Source: Paenibacillus alkalitolerans
Lineage (GTDB): Bacteria; Bacillota; Bacilli; Paenibacillales; YIM-B00363
Length of the DNA: 64,000 nt
Reading direction: 5' to 3'
Assembly (NCBI RefSeq): GCF_016482785.1
Contig: NZ_JAEMXM010000005.1
Coordinates: 248,001-312,000 of the forward strand
Shown here: piece after piece, positions 32,660-40,531 of the stretch
Numbering within the stretch: position 1 is the first letter of the stretch
Layout: each line of letters opens with the position of its first letter
Position numbers and translations under genes: made by a program
Notes under the pieces: model-generated
Database searches by the model: none
What the model saw: the letters and a program-made list of their open reading frames with translations, nothing else
Told to the model about the DNA's origin: nothing

Positions 32660-34411
32660 TTAGCCGTCAGGCTTCATGCCCAGCTTTTCCATCTTATTGT
32701 ACAGCGTCGCCCGGGAGATGCCGAGCCGCTTCGCGGCGGCTTTCCGGTTGCCTTTCTCCAGCTCGAGCGCCTTCTCGATCGTTTGTCTTTCCGTCGCGTT
32801 GCGCTCTTCAACCAATGAATGCTGTGCACCCGGCGCGGGCGCTGCGGTATCCGCCGGCTGCCCGTCTCCGGATACCTGGTGCGGCAAGTCGTCCCGCTTG
32901 ACGGTCCCGTCGGATGCGAGAACGACGAGCCGCTCGATCGTGTTGCGCAGCTCCCTCACATTGCCCGGCCATTCGTACTGAAGCAGCGCCTCGATGACTT
33001 CATGCGGGAAGTGCTCGACGAAGCGGTTGTACCGGACCGAAAATTCCTGAACAAAGCCGTGTATGAGCTCCAATAAGTCGTCTTTGCGCTCCCTCAAAGG
33101 AGGAATATCGATCGAAATGACGTTCAGGCGGTAATACAAATCTTCGCGAAACTTCCCTTCCTTCACCATCGCAAGCGGATTCCGGTTTGTCGCCGCGATA
33201 ATGCGGCAATCCGCTTCCATGAGCCGGGACCCCCCGACCGGATAATAATTGCGTTCCTGCAGCACGCGCAGCAGCTTCGCTTGCATCTCCAAAGGCATTT
33301 CCCCGATTTCGTCCAAAAACAGCGTCCCGCCCCGGGCCGCCTCGATTTTCCCCTTCTTCCCTCGTTGATCGGCACCCGAAAAAGCCCCCTTCTCGTACCC
33401 GAACAGCTCGCTCTCAAACAAGGCGGAGGGTATCGCGGCGCAGTTAATGGCGACAAAAGGAGCCGAAGGCTGCTCCCGCACGTCGTGAATCGCCCTTGCG
33501 AACAATTCCTTCCCGACTCCGGATTCGCCGAGCAAGAGGACGGTCGCCTGTGTTTTCTCCAGTTTTCTGATCGTCCCCATCACGTTCCTGATCGGTTTGC
33601 TGTTTCCCTTGATCGCGCTGAACGGATCCTTCCCGGGCGTCAACCGCGCGATATCCTGTTCGAGACGCTGTACCTTGGAAGACATCTGGAACAGCTCGCG
33701 GTTCAACCGGACTTGGCTCGTAATGTCGACCTCGGAAGCGACGGCTCCGATAATTCGGTCGTTAATGCGAACCGGAATCGCATTGATGAGGACGACGCGG
33801 TCGGGCTCGGGTTGATGCTGTCGTCTGCGGACCGATTCACCGGTTTTCAACGTTTTTAACGTCTGGATCATCTCCGGAGGAAAAAACGCCGACATCGGTT
33901 TGCCGAGAATATCTTCTTGCCGGATGGAAAACAGCTGCTCCGCGCCGGACGACCAAATGACGGTATTTCCTGATTCGTCCACGGCTGAAAGGGAAGCATC
34001 CAGCGTTTCTATAACGGTTTCAAAATATGACTCCAAATACCGGTACGATTGAAAAAGATCGAAAGAGAGAGAGGAGGAGGACAAGTATCCCAGAGGGCCT
34101 GCACCTCCGGTCACCAAAACCGTGTCCAACTCGCGAAGCGCAGCGACAAAGTCGGATAAAGAGGCGCTCTCATCTATCGCCGCGGAAGGCGTCCATGGAA
34201 GTTGTTCCTTCTCCGTCATATTCTCCGCGATAGAAAAAGGCAGGAAAACCAGTCGGCCGCCTGATTCCTTGAATACCGGAGATCGGGAGGTCATTTGTTG
34301 TTTCCCGGGGACATTTTTGCCAATCGGCTGAACCGGCTCACCCTCTTTGAAATAGAGATAGTCTCTTTGAATAAGCTCTTTAACGGCCGGCAACGGCAAC
34401 CGCAATCGCAT
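32660..34411 (-). CDS. Sigma-54-dependent transcriptional activator (PAS, AAA+, Fis-type HTH)
   Basis: 583 residues from the ATG at 34409-34411 with GGGAGGGGG upstream; the longer open frame runs through the intergenic promoter and is rejected. Residues 1-170 form an unrecognised N-terminal region (LPLPAVKELIQRDYLYFKEG). A PAS domain follows (about 170-280: VDESGNTVIWSSGAEQLFSI). The AAA+ domain has Walker A GESGVGKE (near 294), the sigma-54 contact loop GAFSGA (Thr of GAFTGA replaced by Ser, near 341) and Walker B GGTLFLDEIGE; ALLQYEWPGNVRELRNTIER is also typical. The C-terminal Fis-type helix-turn-helix reads NRKAAAKRLGISRATLYNKMEKLG. It very likely activates the three sigma-54 promoters here in response to hydroxyproline or a pathway intermediate. 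Confidence 0.93.
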   Translation of the reverse strand: MRLRLPLPAVKELIQRDYLYFKEGEPVQPIGKNVPGKQQMTSRSPVFKESGGRLVFLPFSIAENMTEKEQLPWTPSAAIDESASLSDFVAALRELDTVLVTGGAGPLGYLSSSSLSFDLFQSYRYLESYFETVIETLDASLSAVDESGNTVIWSSGAEQLFSIRQEDILGKPMSAFFPPEMIQTLKTLKTGESVRRRQHQPEPDRVVLINAIPVRINDRIIGAVASEVDITSQVRLNRELFQMSSKVQRLEQDIARLTPGKDPFSAIKGNSKPIRNVMGTIRKLEKTQATVLLLGESGVGKELFARAIHDVREQPSAPFVAINCAAIPSALFESELFGYEKGAFSGADQRGKKGKIEAARGGTLFLDEIGEMPLEMQAKLLRVLQERNYYPVGGSRLMEADCRIIAATNRNPLAMVKEGKFREDLYYRLNVISIDIPPLRERKDDLLELIHGFVQEFSVRYNRFVEHFPHEVIEALLQYEWPGNVRELRNTIERLVVLASDGTVKRDDLPHQVSGDGQPADTAAPAPGAQHSLVEERNATERQTIEKALELEKGNRKAAAKRLGISRATLYNKMEKLGMKPDG

Positions 34412-34459
34412 ACGTGCGCCCCCTCCCGACAGAAGACGGAAAATTTTGTCTATTTTATT

Positions 34460-34485
34460 ATACACCGTGTCCATACAGTGTGTAT
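34460..34485. promoter_or_regulatory. Dyad, candidate upstream activating sequence
   Basis: ATACACCGTGT (34460-34470) and ACAGTGTGTAT (34475-34485) form an inverted repeat with 9 of 11 matched positions around CCAT. It lies 53-78 bases upstream of the sigma-54 promoter at 34538 and between the divergent activator and oxidase genes, the usual place for an enhancer. Confidence 0.55.
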
Positions 34486-34537
34486 GATTTTTTAGACACA
34501 TTGATTTCGCATCGGTTCCGCATGACGGGCAAACGAC

Positions 34538-34555
34538 TTGGCACGGTTCTTGCAA
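34538..34555 (+). promoter_or_regulatory. Sigma-54 promoter for the main hydroxyproline operon
   Basis: TTGGCACGGTTCTTGCAA, a full consensus match with GG at 34540-34541 and GC at 34552-34553. It lies 40 bases before the HcnC-like gene and heads a gene run reaching to 46949. Confidence 0.9.
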
Positions 34556-34594
34556 CGTTATGTTACGAGGGGATCGCCAGGAAAGGGGGATTTC

Positions 34595-35791
34595 ATGGAG
34601 AGGATCGGAAGCACGGAAATCGCCGTCATCGGCGGAGGGATCGTCGGATGCTCCATCGCTTATTTTTTGGCCAGGGGCGGATTCTCGGTCACCGTTATTG
34701 AAAGAGGAGAAATTGCCGGCGGTACGTCCTCCCGGTGCGACGGCAACATATTGGCGATCGACAAGGATCCGGGATTTGACAGCCAAATGTCGCTAAAAAG
34801 CCAAAGCATCATCGCCGAGTTGAGCAAGGAGCTGGAGCATCCGTTCGAATACCGGGCCCCTGGCAGCATACTGGTATGCGAATCGGATGAAGAGATGGAG
34901 GCCGCCAAGCTGTGGGTGGAGCGTCAACGGGAATACGGGCTGCCGTTTCGCATGTTGGACCGAAGCGATATTCGGCAGGAATCGAAATTTTTTGCCGACA
35001 ATTTGCCGGGAGGATTGGAATGCGCAAGCGATTCGACCGTCAACCCGTATATGCTCACATACGCTTTGGCGGAAGGAGCCAAGAAGGCAGGTGCTTCCTT
35101 TAGGCTGAACTCCGAAGTGAGAGGGGTATCGCATGAGCGGGCGGCCGGCGGAACGTTCACGATTTCGACCGATAGAGGCGATATAAAAGCGAACAAAGTG
35201 ATCAACGCCGCCGGAGTCTGGGCGCCGGCAATCGGACGTATGATCGGGATCGACATTCCGGTGCTGCCGAGGAAGGGACATCTGATCGTCGCTTCCCGCC
35301 AAGTTCCCGTCGGCATGCGGAAGGTTATGGAGTTCGGCTACCTTATGTCCAAATTCGGAGGAACGCGGAAGGTCGATCCGGAAACGGAGAAATATGGAGT
35401 GGCTCTAGTATTCGAACCGACAGAAAGCCAAAACTTCCTGATCGGCAGCAGCCGGCAGTTTGCAGGCTTCAATACGCGGGTGAGCATGGATGTAATCCGG
35501 TGTATGGCGAGACGGGCGCTCCGTTTCTACCCGGACATCGGGGATTTCCATCTCATTCGCACTTATGCGGGATTGCGGCCGTGGACGAAGGACCACCTGC
35601 CGATCATATCGCGCGTGGAGGAGATTCCGGGATTTTATATAGCGGCAGGCCACGAAGGGGACGGCATCAACTTGGCGGCCATCACAGGGAAGCTCATGCA
35701 TGAGCTCGTTTCGGAACAGGAACGGACTTCGGTGCCGGTCGAGCCGCTTCGATGGAACCGGTTCATGGCTGCGGGAGGCGAGATAATTTGA
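34595..35791 (+). CDS. D-hydroxyproline dehydrogenase catalytic FAD subunit (HcnC/DadA-like)
   Basis: 398 residues from the ATG at 34595 with AAAGGGGG; the upstream reading starts inside the sigma-54 promoter. D-amino-acid-oxidase fold: FAD motif IAVIGGGIVGCSIAYFLARGGFSVTVIERG, followed by GGTSSRCDGNILAID, KVINAAGVWAPAIGRMIGI, and the C-terminal GLRPWTKDHLPIISRVEEIPGFYIAAGHEGDGINLAAITGKL. It matches the HcnC/opine-oxidase subunit B group that pairs with HcnA and HcnB. The partner genes are at 29538-31365 on the opposite strand. Predicted reaction: cis-4-hydroxy-D-proline to 1-pyrroline-4-hydroxy-2-carboxylate. Its stop overlaps the TTG start of the epimerase gene. Confidence 0.87.
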   Translation: MERIGSTEIAVIGGGIVGCSIAYFLARGGFSVTVIERGEIAGGTSSRCDGNILAIDKDPGFDSQMSLKSQSIIAELSKELEHPFEYRAPGSILVCESDEEMEAAKLWVERQREYGLPFRMLDRSDIRQESKFFADNLPGGLECASDSTVNPYMLTYALAEGAKKAGASFRLNSEVRGVSHERAAGGTFTISTDRGDIKANKVINAAGVWAPAIGRMIGIDIPVLPRKGHLIVASRQVPVGMRKVMEFGYLMSKFGGTRKVDPETEKYGVALVFEPTESQNFLIGSSRQFAGFNTRVSMDVIRCMARRALRFYPDIGDFHLIRTYAGLRPWTKDHLPIISRVEEIPGFYIAAGHEGDGINLAAITGKLMHELVSEQERTSVPVEPLRWNRFMAAGGEII

Positions 35792-36807
35792 AAACGAACC
35801 GCGTGTTCTATACCGTGGACACGCATACCGGGGGTAATCCTACAAGAACGGTGCTGCGCGGACTTCCTCCGCTTCAGGGAAGCACAATGGCGGAAAAGAT
35901 GCTGCATATGAAGGCGGAATACGACTGGATACGAACCCTTCTTATGTACGAACCGAGGGGGCATGATGTCATGTCGGGCGCCTTGCTGGTCGATCCTTGC
36001 CGGCCGGATGCCGACATTGGGGTGATTTATATCGAAACGGGCGGCTATTTGCCGATGTGCGGACACGACACGATCGGCTTATGCACGGCGCTCGTGGAAA
36101 CGGGAATGGTCGATGTTCAGGAGCCGTTGACGCGCCTGAAGCTGGATACGCCGGCCGGCCTGGTGGAAGCGGAGATCACGGTCGAGAACGGGAAGGCAGT
36201 GCAAGTGTCGTTCTGCAACATTCCTTCTTTTTTGTATGCAAGCGTCGAGTTAGAGATAGACGGCAAAATCATCGCATGCGATATCGCTTACGGAGGCAAC
36301 TTTTACGCGATCGCCGATGCCCGGGCTTTCGGTCTGGAGCTCGTTCCGTCCGAAGCTTCCCGCATCATTGACTGCGCCGTTCGCTTGCGGCAAGCCGTCA
36401 ACCGCACGCTGGAGGCGGTACATCCGGAAGCGCCGTATATTCGCGGCGTTACCCATGTGGAATTTTTCAGCAGTCCGACGCACCCCGAGGCCGACGTGAA
36501 AAACACCGTCGTCGTTCCGCCGGGAGGCATTGACCGCTCCCCGTGCGGAACGGGTACGTCGGCGAAACTAGCCGCTATGTTTGCCAAAGGGCGGATCGGG
36601 CTCGGGGAGCCGTTCGTGCATGAAAGCATTGTCGGATCCTTGTTCAGGGGACGTGTTTTAAGCCGGACCCAAGTCGGGCCGTTGGACGCGGTCGTGACGC
36701 AAATTTCCGGAACCGCTTGGCTGATGGGCACGCATACCTTCTTTGCCCACGAGGATGACAATCTCAATCGCGGCTTCCTCTTGATCCCTCCGATGGAAGG
36801 CCATTAG
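35788..36807 (+). CDS. 4-hydroxyproline 2-epimerase (proline racemase family)
   Basis: 339 residues; starts at TTG 35788-35790 overlapping the previous stop (TTGA), with GGGAGG about twelve bases upstream. Both catalytic cysteines are present: Cys91 in PMCGHDTIG and Cys253 in DRSPCGTGTSAKLA. The N-terminal TVDTHTGGNPTR and the mid-protein GGNFYAI are also typical. It converts trans-4-hydroxy-L-proline to cis-4-hydroxy-D-proline, the substrate of the upstream dehydrogenase. Proline racemase or trans-3-hydroxyproline dehydratase activity is less likely: the dehydratases have Thr in place of the second Cys, and the neighbouring genes fit the 4-hydroxyproline pathway. Confidence 0.9.
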   Translation: MKTNRVFYTVDTHTGGNPTRTVLRGLPPLQGSTMAEKMLHMKAEYDWIRTLLMYEPRGHDVMSGALLVDPCRPDADIGVIYIETGGYLPMCGHDTIGLCTALVETGMVDVQEPLTRLKLDTPAGLVEAEITVENGKAVQVSFCNIPSFLYASVELEIDGKIIACDIAYGGNFYAIADARAFGLELVPSEASRIIDCAVRLRQAVNRTLEAVHPEAPYIRGVTHVEFFSSPTHPEADVKNTVVVPPGGIDRSPCGTGTSAKLAAMFAKGRIGLGEPFVHESIVGSLFRGRVLSRTQVGPLDAVVTQISGTAWLMGTHTFFAHEDDNLNRGFLLIPPMEGH

Positions 36808-36872
36808 GCAAACAAAGTGAATCGGGAACCGGATGGAACAAAACAGACCTGTGAGACTGGGCGAATATTTGT

Positions 36873-37101
36873 TAACCGGAGTTTCTCCGGCTACCAGGCT
36901 CCAAAAGCGCTGTTTCGGGCACTGTAACCGGAGTTTCTCCGGCTACCAGGCTCCAAAAGCGCTATTTCGAGCACCGTAACCGGAGTTTCTCCGGCTACCA
37001 GGCTCCAAAAGTGTAGTTTCGGGCACTGTAACCGGAGTTTCTCCGGCTACAAGGCTACAAAAGTGTTGTTTCGGGTACCGTAACCGGAGTTTCTCCGGCT
37101 A
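36873..37101. repeat. 52-base tandem repeat array, five units with hairpin cores
   Basis: Units begin at 36873, 36925, 36977, 37029 and 37081, with an exact 52-base period; the last is cut after 21 bases. Each starts TAACCGGAGTTTCTCCGGCT, containing the perfect hairpin CCGGAG-TTT-CTCCGG, followed by a similar 30-base linker (CAGGCTCCAAAAGCGCTGTT type). Linkers differ by only a few bases between units. It fills nearly all of the 327-base gap between the two racemase-family genes. Confidence 0.9.
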
Positions 37102-37134
37102 GTCTGGAAGCCGAGGAGATTAGGCGGTGGTTTT

Positions 37135-38112
37135 ATGGATATTCAACGATTTTTTTCCACAATCGACGCGCATATCGGCGGGGAACCGCTGCGGATCGTT
37201 ACCGGCGGCATTCCCCCGGTATCCGGTTCGACGATGAAAGAGAAACTCGAATATTTTCAACGGCACTTCGATTCCGTACGCAAAATTTTGCTGCAGGAAC
37301 CGCGCGGGCACCGCGGAATGCGGGCGGCCGTCATCACTTCGGCGGACAACGGCATATCCGGCTTCGGAATGATAATGATGGACAACGGAGGTTACCGTTT
37401 CCGCGGATTGAGCGCAATGTCGGCCGCCGCCGCCGCTCTGGAAACCGGTATTATCCCCATTCGCGGCGAACAAACAACCGCGGCGATCGATACGCCTTGG
37501 GGAACCGTGACGGTCACGGCAGCCTGCTGCGGAACGGAAGTGCAGTCCGTTCAATATGCCGAGCAGCCAGCATTCGTGCTGGAGGAACGGCGCATGAACG
37601 TTGCGTTGCATGAGCGGCCGGTGCAAGTTGCAGTTGCTTCATGCGGACGGCCGATTGCGGTCGTGGACTGCGGACAGCTTGCGTTAAAGCTCGAGATTGC
37701 GTCCATACCGGAGTTTAACAGGTTGGCGCGCAGCATTCTTGAACATTTGACAAAGCTTGTCGGCGCCGAATCGGTTGTATTCGCCGATTTGTCCGCTCCG
37801 CCCGGTTCCGCGGTCCGGTGTACAGCCGCCGATCGCAGCGGAAACGTCGCCCGGATGCCCGACACCGCGGAGTTAGGCTCGTGCATGGCGCTTCTCCGCC
37901 ATAAGAGGGTGCCGCTTGGCGGAGAGAAGGTAATATTCGAAGGTATTTCCGGAGGAAGGCTGGCCGCCCTGGCGGACGAGGCGAGCCAAAGCGGCGGTAA
38001 CCGGCCCGATGCGATCGTCCCTGTATTTACGGGGAGGGCGTTCATCACGGGAACGCACCAGTTTGTTCTGGATCCGACGGATCAGATCGGTGAAGGTTTC
38101 GTGCTGTCCTGA
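37135..38112 (+). CDS. Proline racemase-fold protein lacking both catalytic cysteines
   Basis: 325 residues. The fold markers are clear (FFSTIDAHIGGEPLRIVTGGIPPVSGSTMKEKLEYFQRHFDSVRKILLQEPRG, VFTGRAFITGTHQFVLDPTDQIGEGFVL). The first catalytic motif MCGHD is replaced by FRGLSA (Arg90 at the Cys position) and the second SPCGTG by MPDTAE (Asp243 at the Cys position). The classic two-base epimerisation is therefore not possible. It may be a non-catalytic partner of the epimerase at 35788, or have a different activity. It remains full length and in frame within the operon, so it is not obviously decaying. It has a weak GGCGGTGG ribosome site. Confidence 0.82.
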   Translation: MDIQRFFSTIDAHIGGEPLRIVTGGIPPVSGSTMKEKLEYFQRHFDSVRKILLQEPRGHRGMRAAVITSADNGISGFGMIMMDNGGYRFRGLSAMSAAAAALETGIIPIRGEQTTAAIDTPWGTVTVTAACCGTEVQSVQYAEQPAFVLEERRMNVALHERPVQVAVASCGRPIAVVDCGQLALKLEIASIPEFNRLARSILEHLTKLVGAESVVFADLSAPPGSAVRCTAADRSGNVARMPDTAELGSCMALLRHKRVPLGGEKVIFEGISGGRLAALADEASQSGGNRPDAIVPVFTGRAFITGTHQFVLDPTDQIGEGFVLS

Positions 38113-38152
38113 CGGATGGCAATTAATGAGAAACAGGAGAGTGAAGTGAGCA

Positions 38153-39043
38153 ATGGCAAGGTTTCCTGGTGTATATGTTGCGATCGTTACGCCTTTTACC
38201 GAACAGTATGAGGTGGATTACCAACGTCTTGCAGAGCATGTGGATTGGCTTATCGATCAAGGAGTTCACGGAATCATACCTTCGGGTTCCGTCGGGGAGT
38301 ATGCCGCGTTGACGAGGGAAGAGCGGGCGAAAGTGATCGAGACGGCGATCGACGCCGCCGCCGGCAGAGTGCCCGTCGTCATCGGCTCGGCCGCTCCGTC
38401 GACGAAGCAAGTCGTCGAGTTGATCGGCTTCGCGAAAGAGAAAGGCGCATCCGGCGTTATGGCGCTGCCGCCGATCAATTACAAGCCGAAGGAAGAGGAA
38501 GTTATCGCTCATTATGAAGCGGTATCGAACGCCGGACTGCCGGTTATCGTATACAACAACCCGCACGATTACCCGGTGGATTTGAAGCCGGCGCTGCTCA
38601 ACAAATTGGCGAAATTCGAAAATATCGTTGCGGTGAAAGAATTTAGCGGAGACGTGCGCCGGATCCATGACATTCTTAGAGAAACCGAGCTCGAAGTATT
38701 GGCGGGAGTCGACGATTTGGCGATGGAAGGCGCGCTTGTCGGCGCAACCGGATGGATCGGCGGCCTGACCAATGTGCTCCCTGGCGACAGTGTCCGAGTG
38801 TTTGAACTGGCGAGAGAGGGCAAAGTTGCGGAGGCGCTCGATATTTACCGGTACTTGCTCCCGCTGTTCCACTATGACGCCGGCCCTCAGCTGGTTCAGG
38901 CGATCAAGCTGTCGATGGAGTTCGCCGGCATTCCCGCCGGTCCGACAAGACCGCCGCGTCTGGCGCTGAACGAGCAGGAGCAGCAGGAAGTGCGGGCCGC
39001 ATACGAATATGCGGTGAACCGGCCGCAGCGGGTAAAATCTTGA
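38153..39043 (+). CDS. 1-pyrroline-4-hydroxy-2-carboxylate deaminase (DHDPS superfamily)
   Basis: 296 residues. TIM-barrel class I lyase with Schiff-base Lys162 (IVAVKEFSGD), catalytic Tyr134 (VIVYNNPHDYP) and the carboxylate-binding loop PSGSVGEYAALT. The position between the hydroxyproline epimerase and a semialdehyde dehydrogenase points to the deaminase that converts 1-pyrroline-4-hydroxy-2-carboxylate to 2-ketoglutarate semialdehyde. Dihydrodipicolinate synthase or KDG aldolase would fit the fold but not the context. Confidence 0.83.
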   Translation: MARFPGVYVAIVTPFTEQYEVDYQRLAEHVDWLIDQGVHGIIPSGSVGEYAALTREERAKVIETAIDAAAGRVPVVIGSAAPSTKQVVELIGFAKEKGASGVMALPPINYKPKEEEVIAHYEAVSNAGLPVIVYNNPHDYPVDLKPALLNKLAKFENIVAVKEFSGDVRRIHDILRETELEVLAGVDDLAMEGALVGATGWIGGLTNVLPGDSVRVFELAREGKVAEALDIYRYLLPLFHYDAGPQLVQAIKLSMEFAGIPAGPTRPPRLALNEQEQQEVRAAYEYAVNRPQRVKS

Positions 39044-39077
39044 TTGCCTAAATCGCGAGAAGGGAGTTGAGTGAACG

Positions 39078-40526
39078 ATGATGCATTCGAGAAACTGGAT
39101 CGGCGGCGAATGGACGACTCCGCAGGAGGGTGAAACCGCGGTTTCCAATCCTTCCGATATTAAAGAACAAGTCGGAGTGATCCATCTGTCCGGCGCGTCC
39201 GACGTGTTCCAAGCGGAGCAAGCGGCGAGAAACGCGTTCCCCGGCTGGTCCCGGTTGACGGGCGCGCAGCGAGGGGAGATTCTGCTGCGGATGGCGGCGG
39301 CGTTGGAAGCGGAACGGGACGGGCTCGCCGAGCTCGCTTCCCGTGAGATGGGCAAGCCGATCGCGGAGATGAAAGGCGAGGTGACCCGCGGCGTTAATCT
39401 GCTGAAATATTATGCGGCGGAAGGCGTCCGGGCGTTCGGGAACGTCATACCGTCCAACGAATCCCATGTGCTGCAATACACGAGGCGGGTTCCTCTCGGT
39501 GTGGTCGGAATCATTACCCCATGGAATTTCCCTGTGGCCATTCCGATTTGGAAACTAGCTCCGGCACTTATTTGCGGAAACACGGTCGTCTGGAAACCGG
39601 CGGAGTTCGCATGCTTGACCGCTACCCGCATCGCCGAAATTTTCGCGAAGACGGAGCTTCCTCCCGGGGTCGTCAACCTGATCATAGGCAAAGGAAGCAA
39701 AGTCGGGCAAGCGCTGCTCTCCGAATGCCGGATCGACGCCGTCAGTTTTACGGGATCGTCGGCGACGGGGGCGGGCGTCGCGGAAATATGCGCGAAACGC
39801 AATATCAAGTACCAGACGGAGATGGGCGGGAAGAACGCGGCCGTCGTGCTCGGCGACGCCGATCTGGAACGGGCAGTGCCGGCGATTGTGAGCGGGGCGT
39901 TCCGGTCAGCCGGGCAAAAATGCACCGCCACGAGCCGCATCATCGTCGAGCGCTCCGCTGCGCCCGCTTTCCGGGAAGCGCTCCGGAAGGCGATGAGCGG
40001 CATCCGTATCGCCCATGCGCTCGATCCGTCGGCATACTTGGGACCGGTCGCATCCGCAAGCCAGTACGAAACCGTGATGTCGTTCGTCGATTTGGCGCGC
40101 AAGGACGCGGAGACGGTTGCGGAGTGCGGCGGAGGCGGCGCTTCCATCGAACACGACGGCTATTATGTGACGCCGCTGGCCGTCAGCGGAGTCGGGGACG
40201 GACACCCGCTTGTGCAAGAAGAAATATTCGGACCCGTCGCCGTCGTGCTCGAGGCGGAGGACGTCTCGCACGCAATCGATTTATGCAACAAGACGGTGTA
40301 TGGCCTTAGCGCATCCGTCTTTACGCAAAATTTATCGTCCGCTCTTCGTTTTCTCGACGAGGCGGAGGCCGGAATGGTCCGGGTCAATTTGGAAACGGCC
40401 GGCGTCGAATACCAAGCTCCGTTCGGCGGCATGAAACAGTCGAGCTCGCATACCCGGGAGCAGGGGCAGGCTGCGCTCGATTTCTACAGCGCGGTCAAAA
40501 CATGCGCGATCAAATATGGCGGGTGA
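39078..40526 (+). CDS. 2-ketoglutarate semialdehyde (2,5-dioxovalerate) dehydrogenase
   Basis: 482 residues, ATG at 39078 with AAGGGAG (a second ATG follows directly). Aldehyde dehydrogenase superfamily: PWNFPVAIPIWKLAPALICGNTVVWKPAE, Glu248 in YQTEMGGKNAAVVL, catalytic Cys282 in SAGQKCTATSRIIV, and EEIFGPVAVV. It would complete hydroxyproline breakdown by oxidising 2-ketoglutarate semialdehyde to 2-ketoglutarate with NAD(P). The next gene starts five bases after its stop. Confidence 0.85.
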   Translation: MMHSRNWIGGEWTTPQEGETAVSNPSDIKEQVGVIHLSGASDVFQAEQAARNAFPGWSRLTGAQRGEILLRMAAALEAERDGLAELASREMGKPIAEMKGEVTRGVNLLKYYAAEGVRAFGNVIPSNESHVLQYTRRVPLGVVGIITPWNFPVAIPIWKLAPALICGNTVVWKPAEFACLTATRIAEIFAKTELPPGVVNLIIGKGSKVGQALLSECRIDAVSFTGSSATGAGVAEICAKRNIKYQTEMGGKNAAVVLGDADLERAVPAIVSGAFRSAGQKCTATSRIIVERSAAPAFREALRKAMSGIRIAHALDPSAYLGPVASASQYETVMSFVDLARKDAETVAECGGGGASIEHDGYYVTPLAVSGVGDGHPLVQEEIFGPVAVVLEAEDVSHAIDLCNKTVYGLSASVFTQNLSSALRFLDEAEAGMVRVNLETAGVEYQAPFGGMKQSSSHTREQGQAALDFYSAVKTCAIKYGG

Positions 40527-40531
40527 TTAGC

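Noticed and set aside
36873-37101. CRISPR array
   Set aside because: The period is regular, but the stretches between palindromes are near identical rather than unique spacers, and no cas gene is near.
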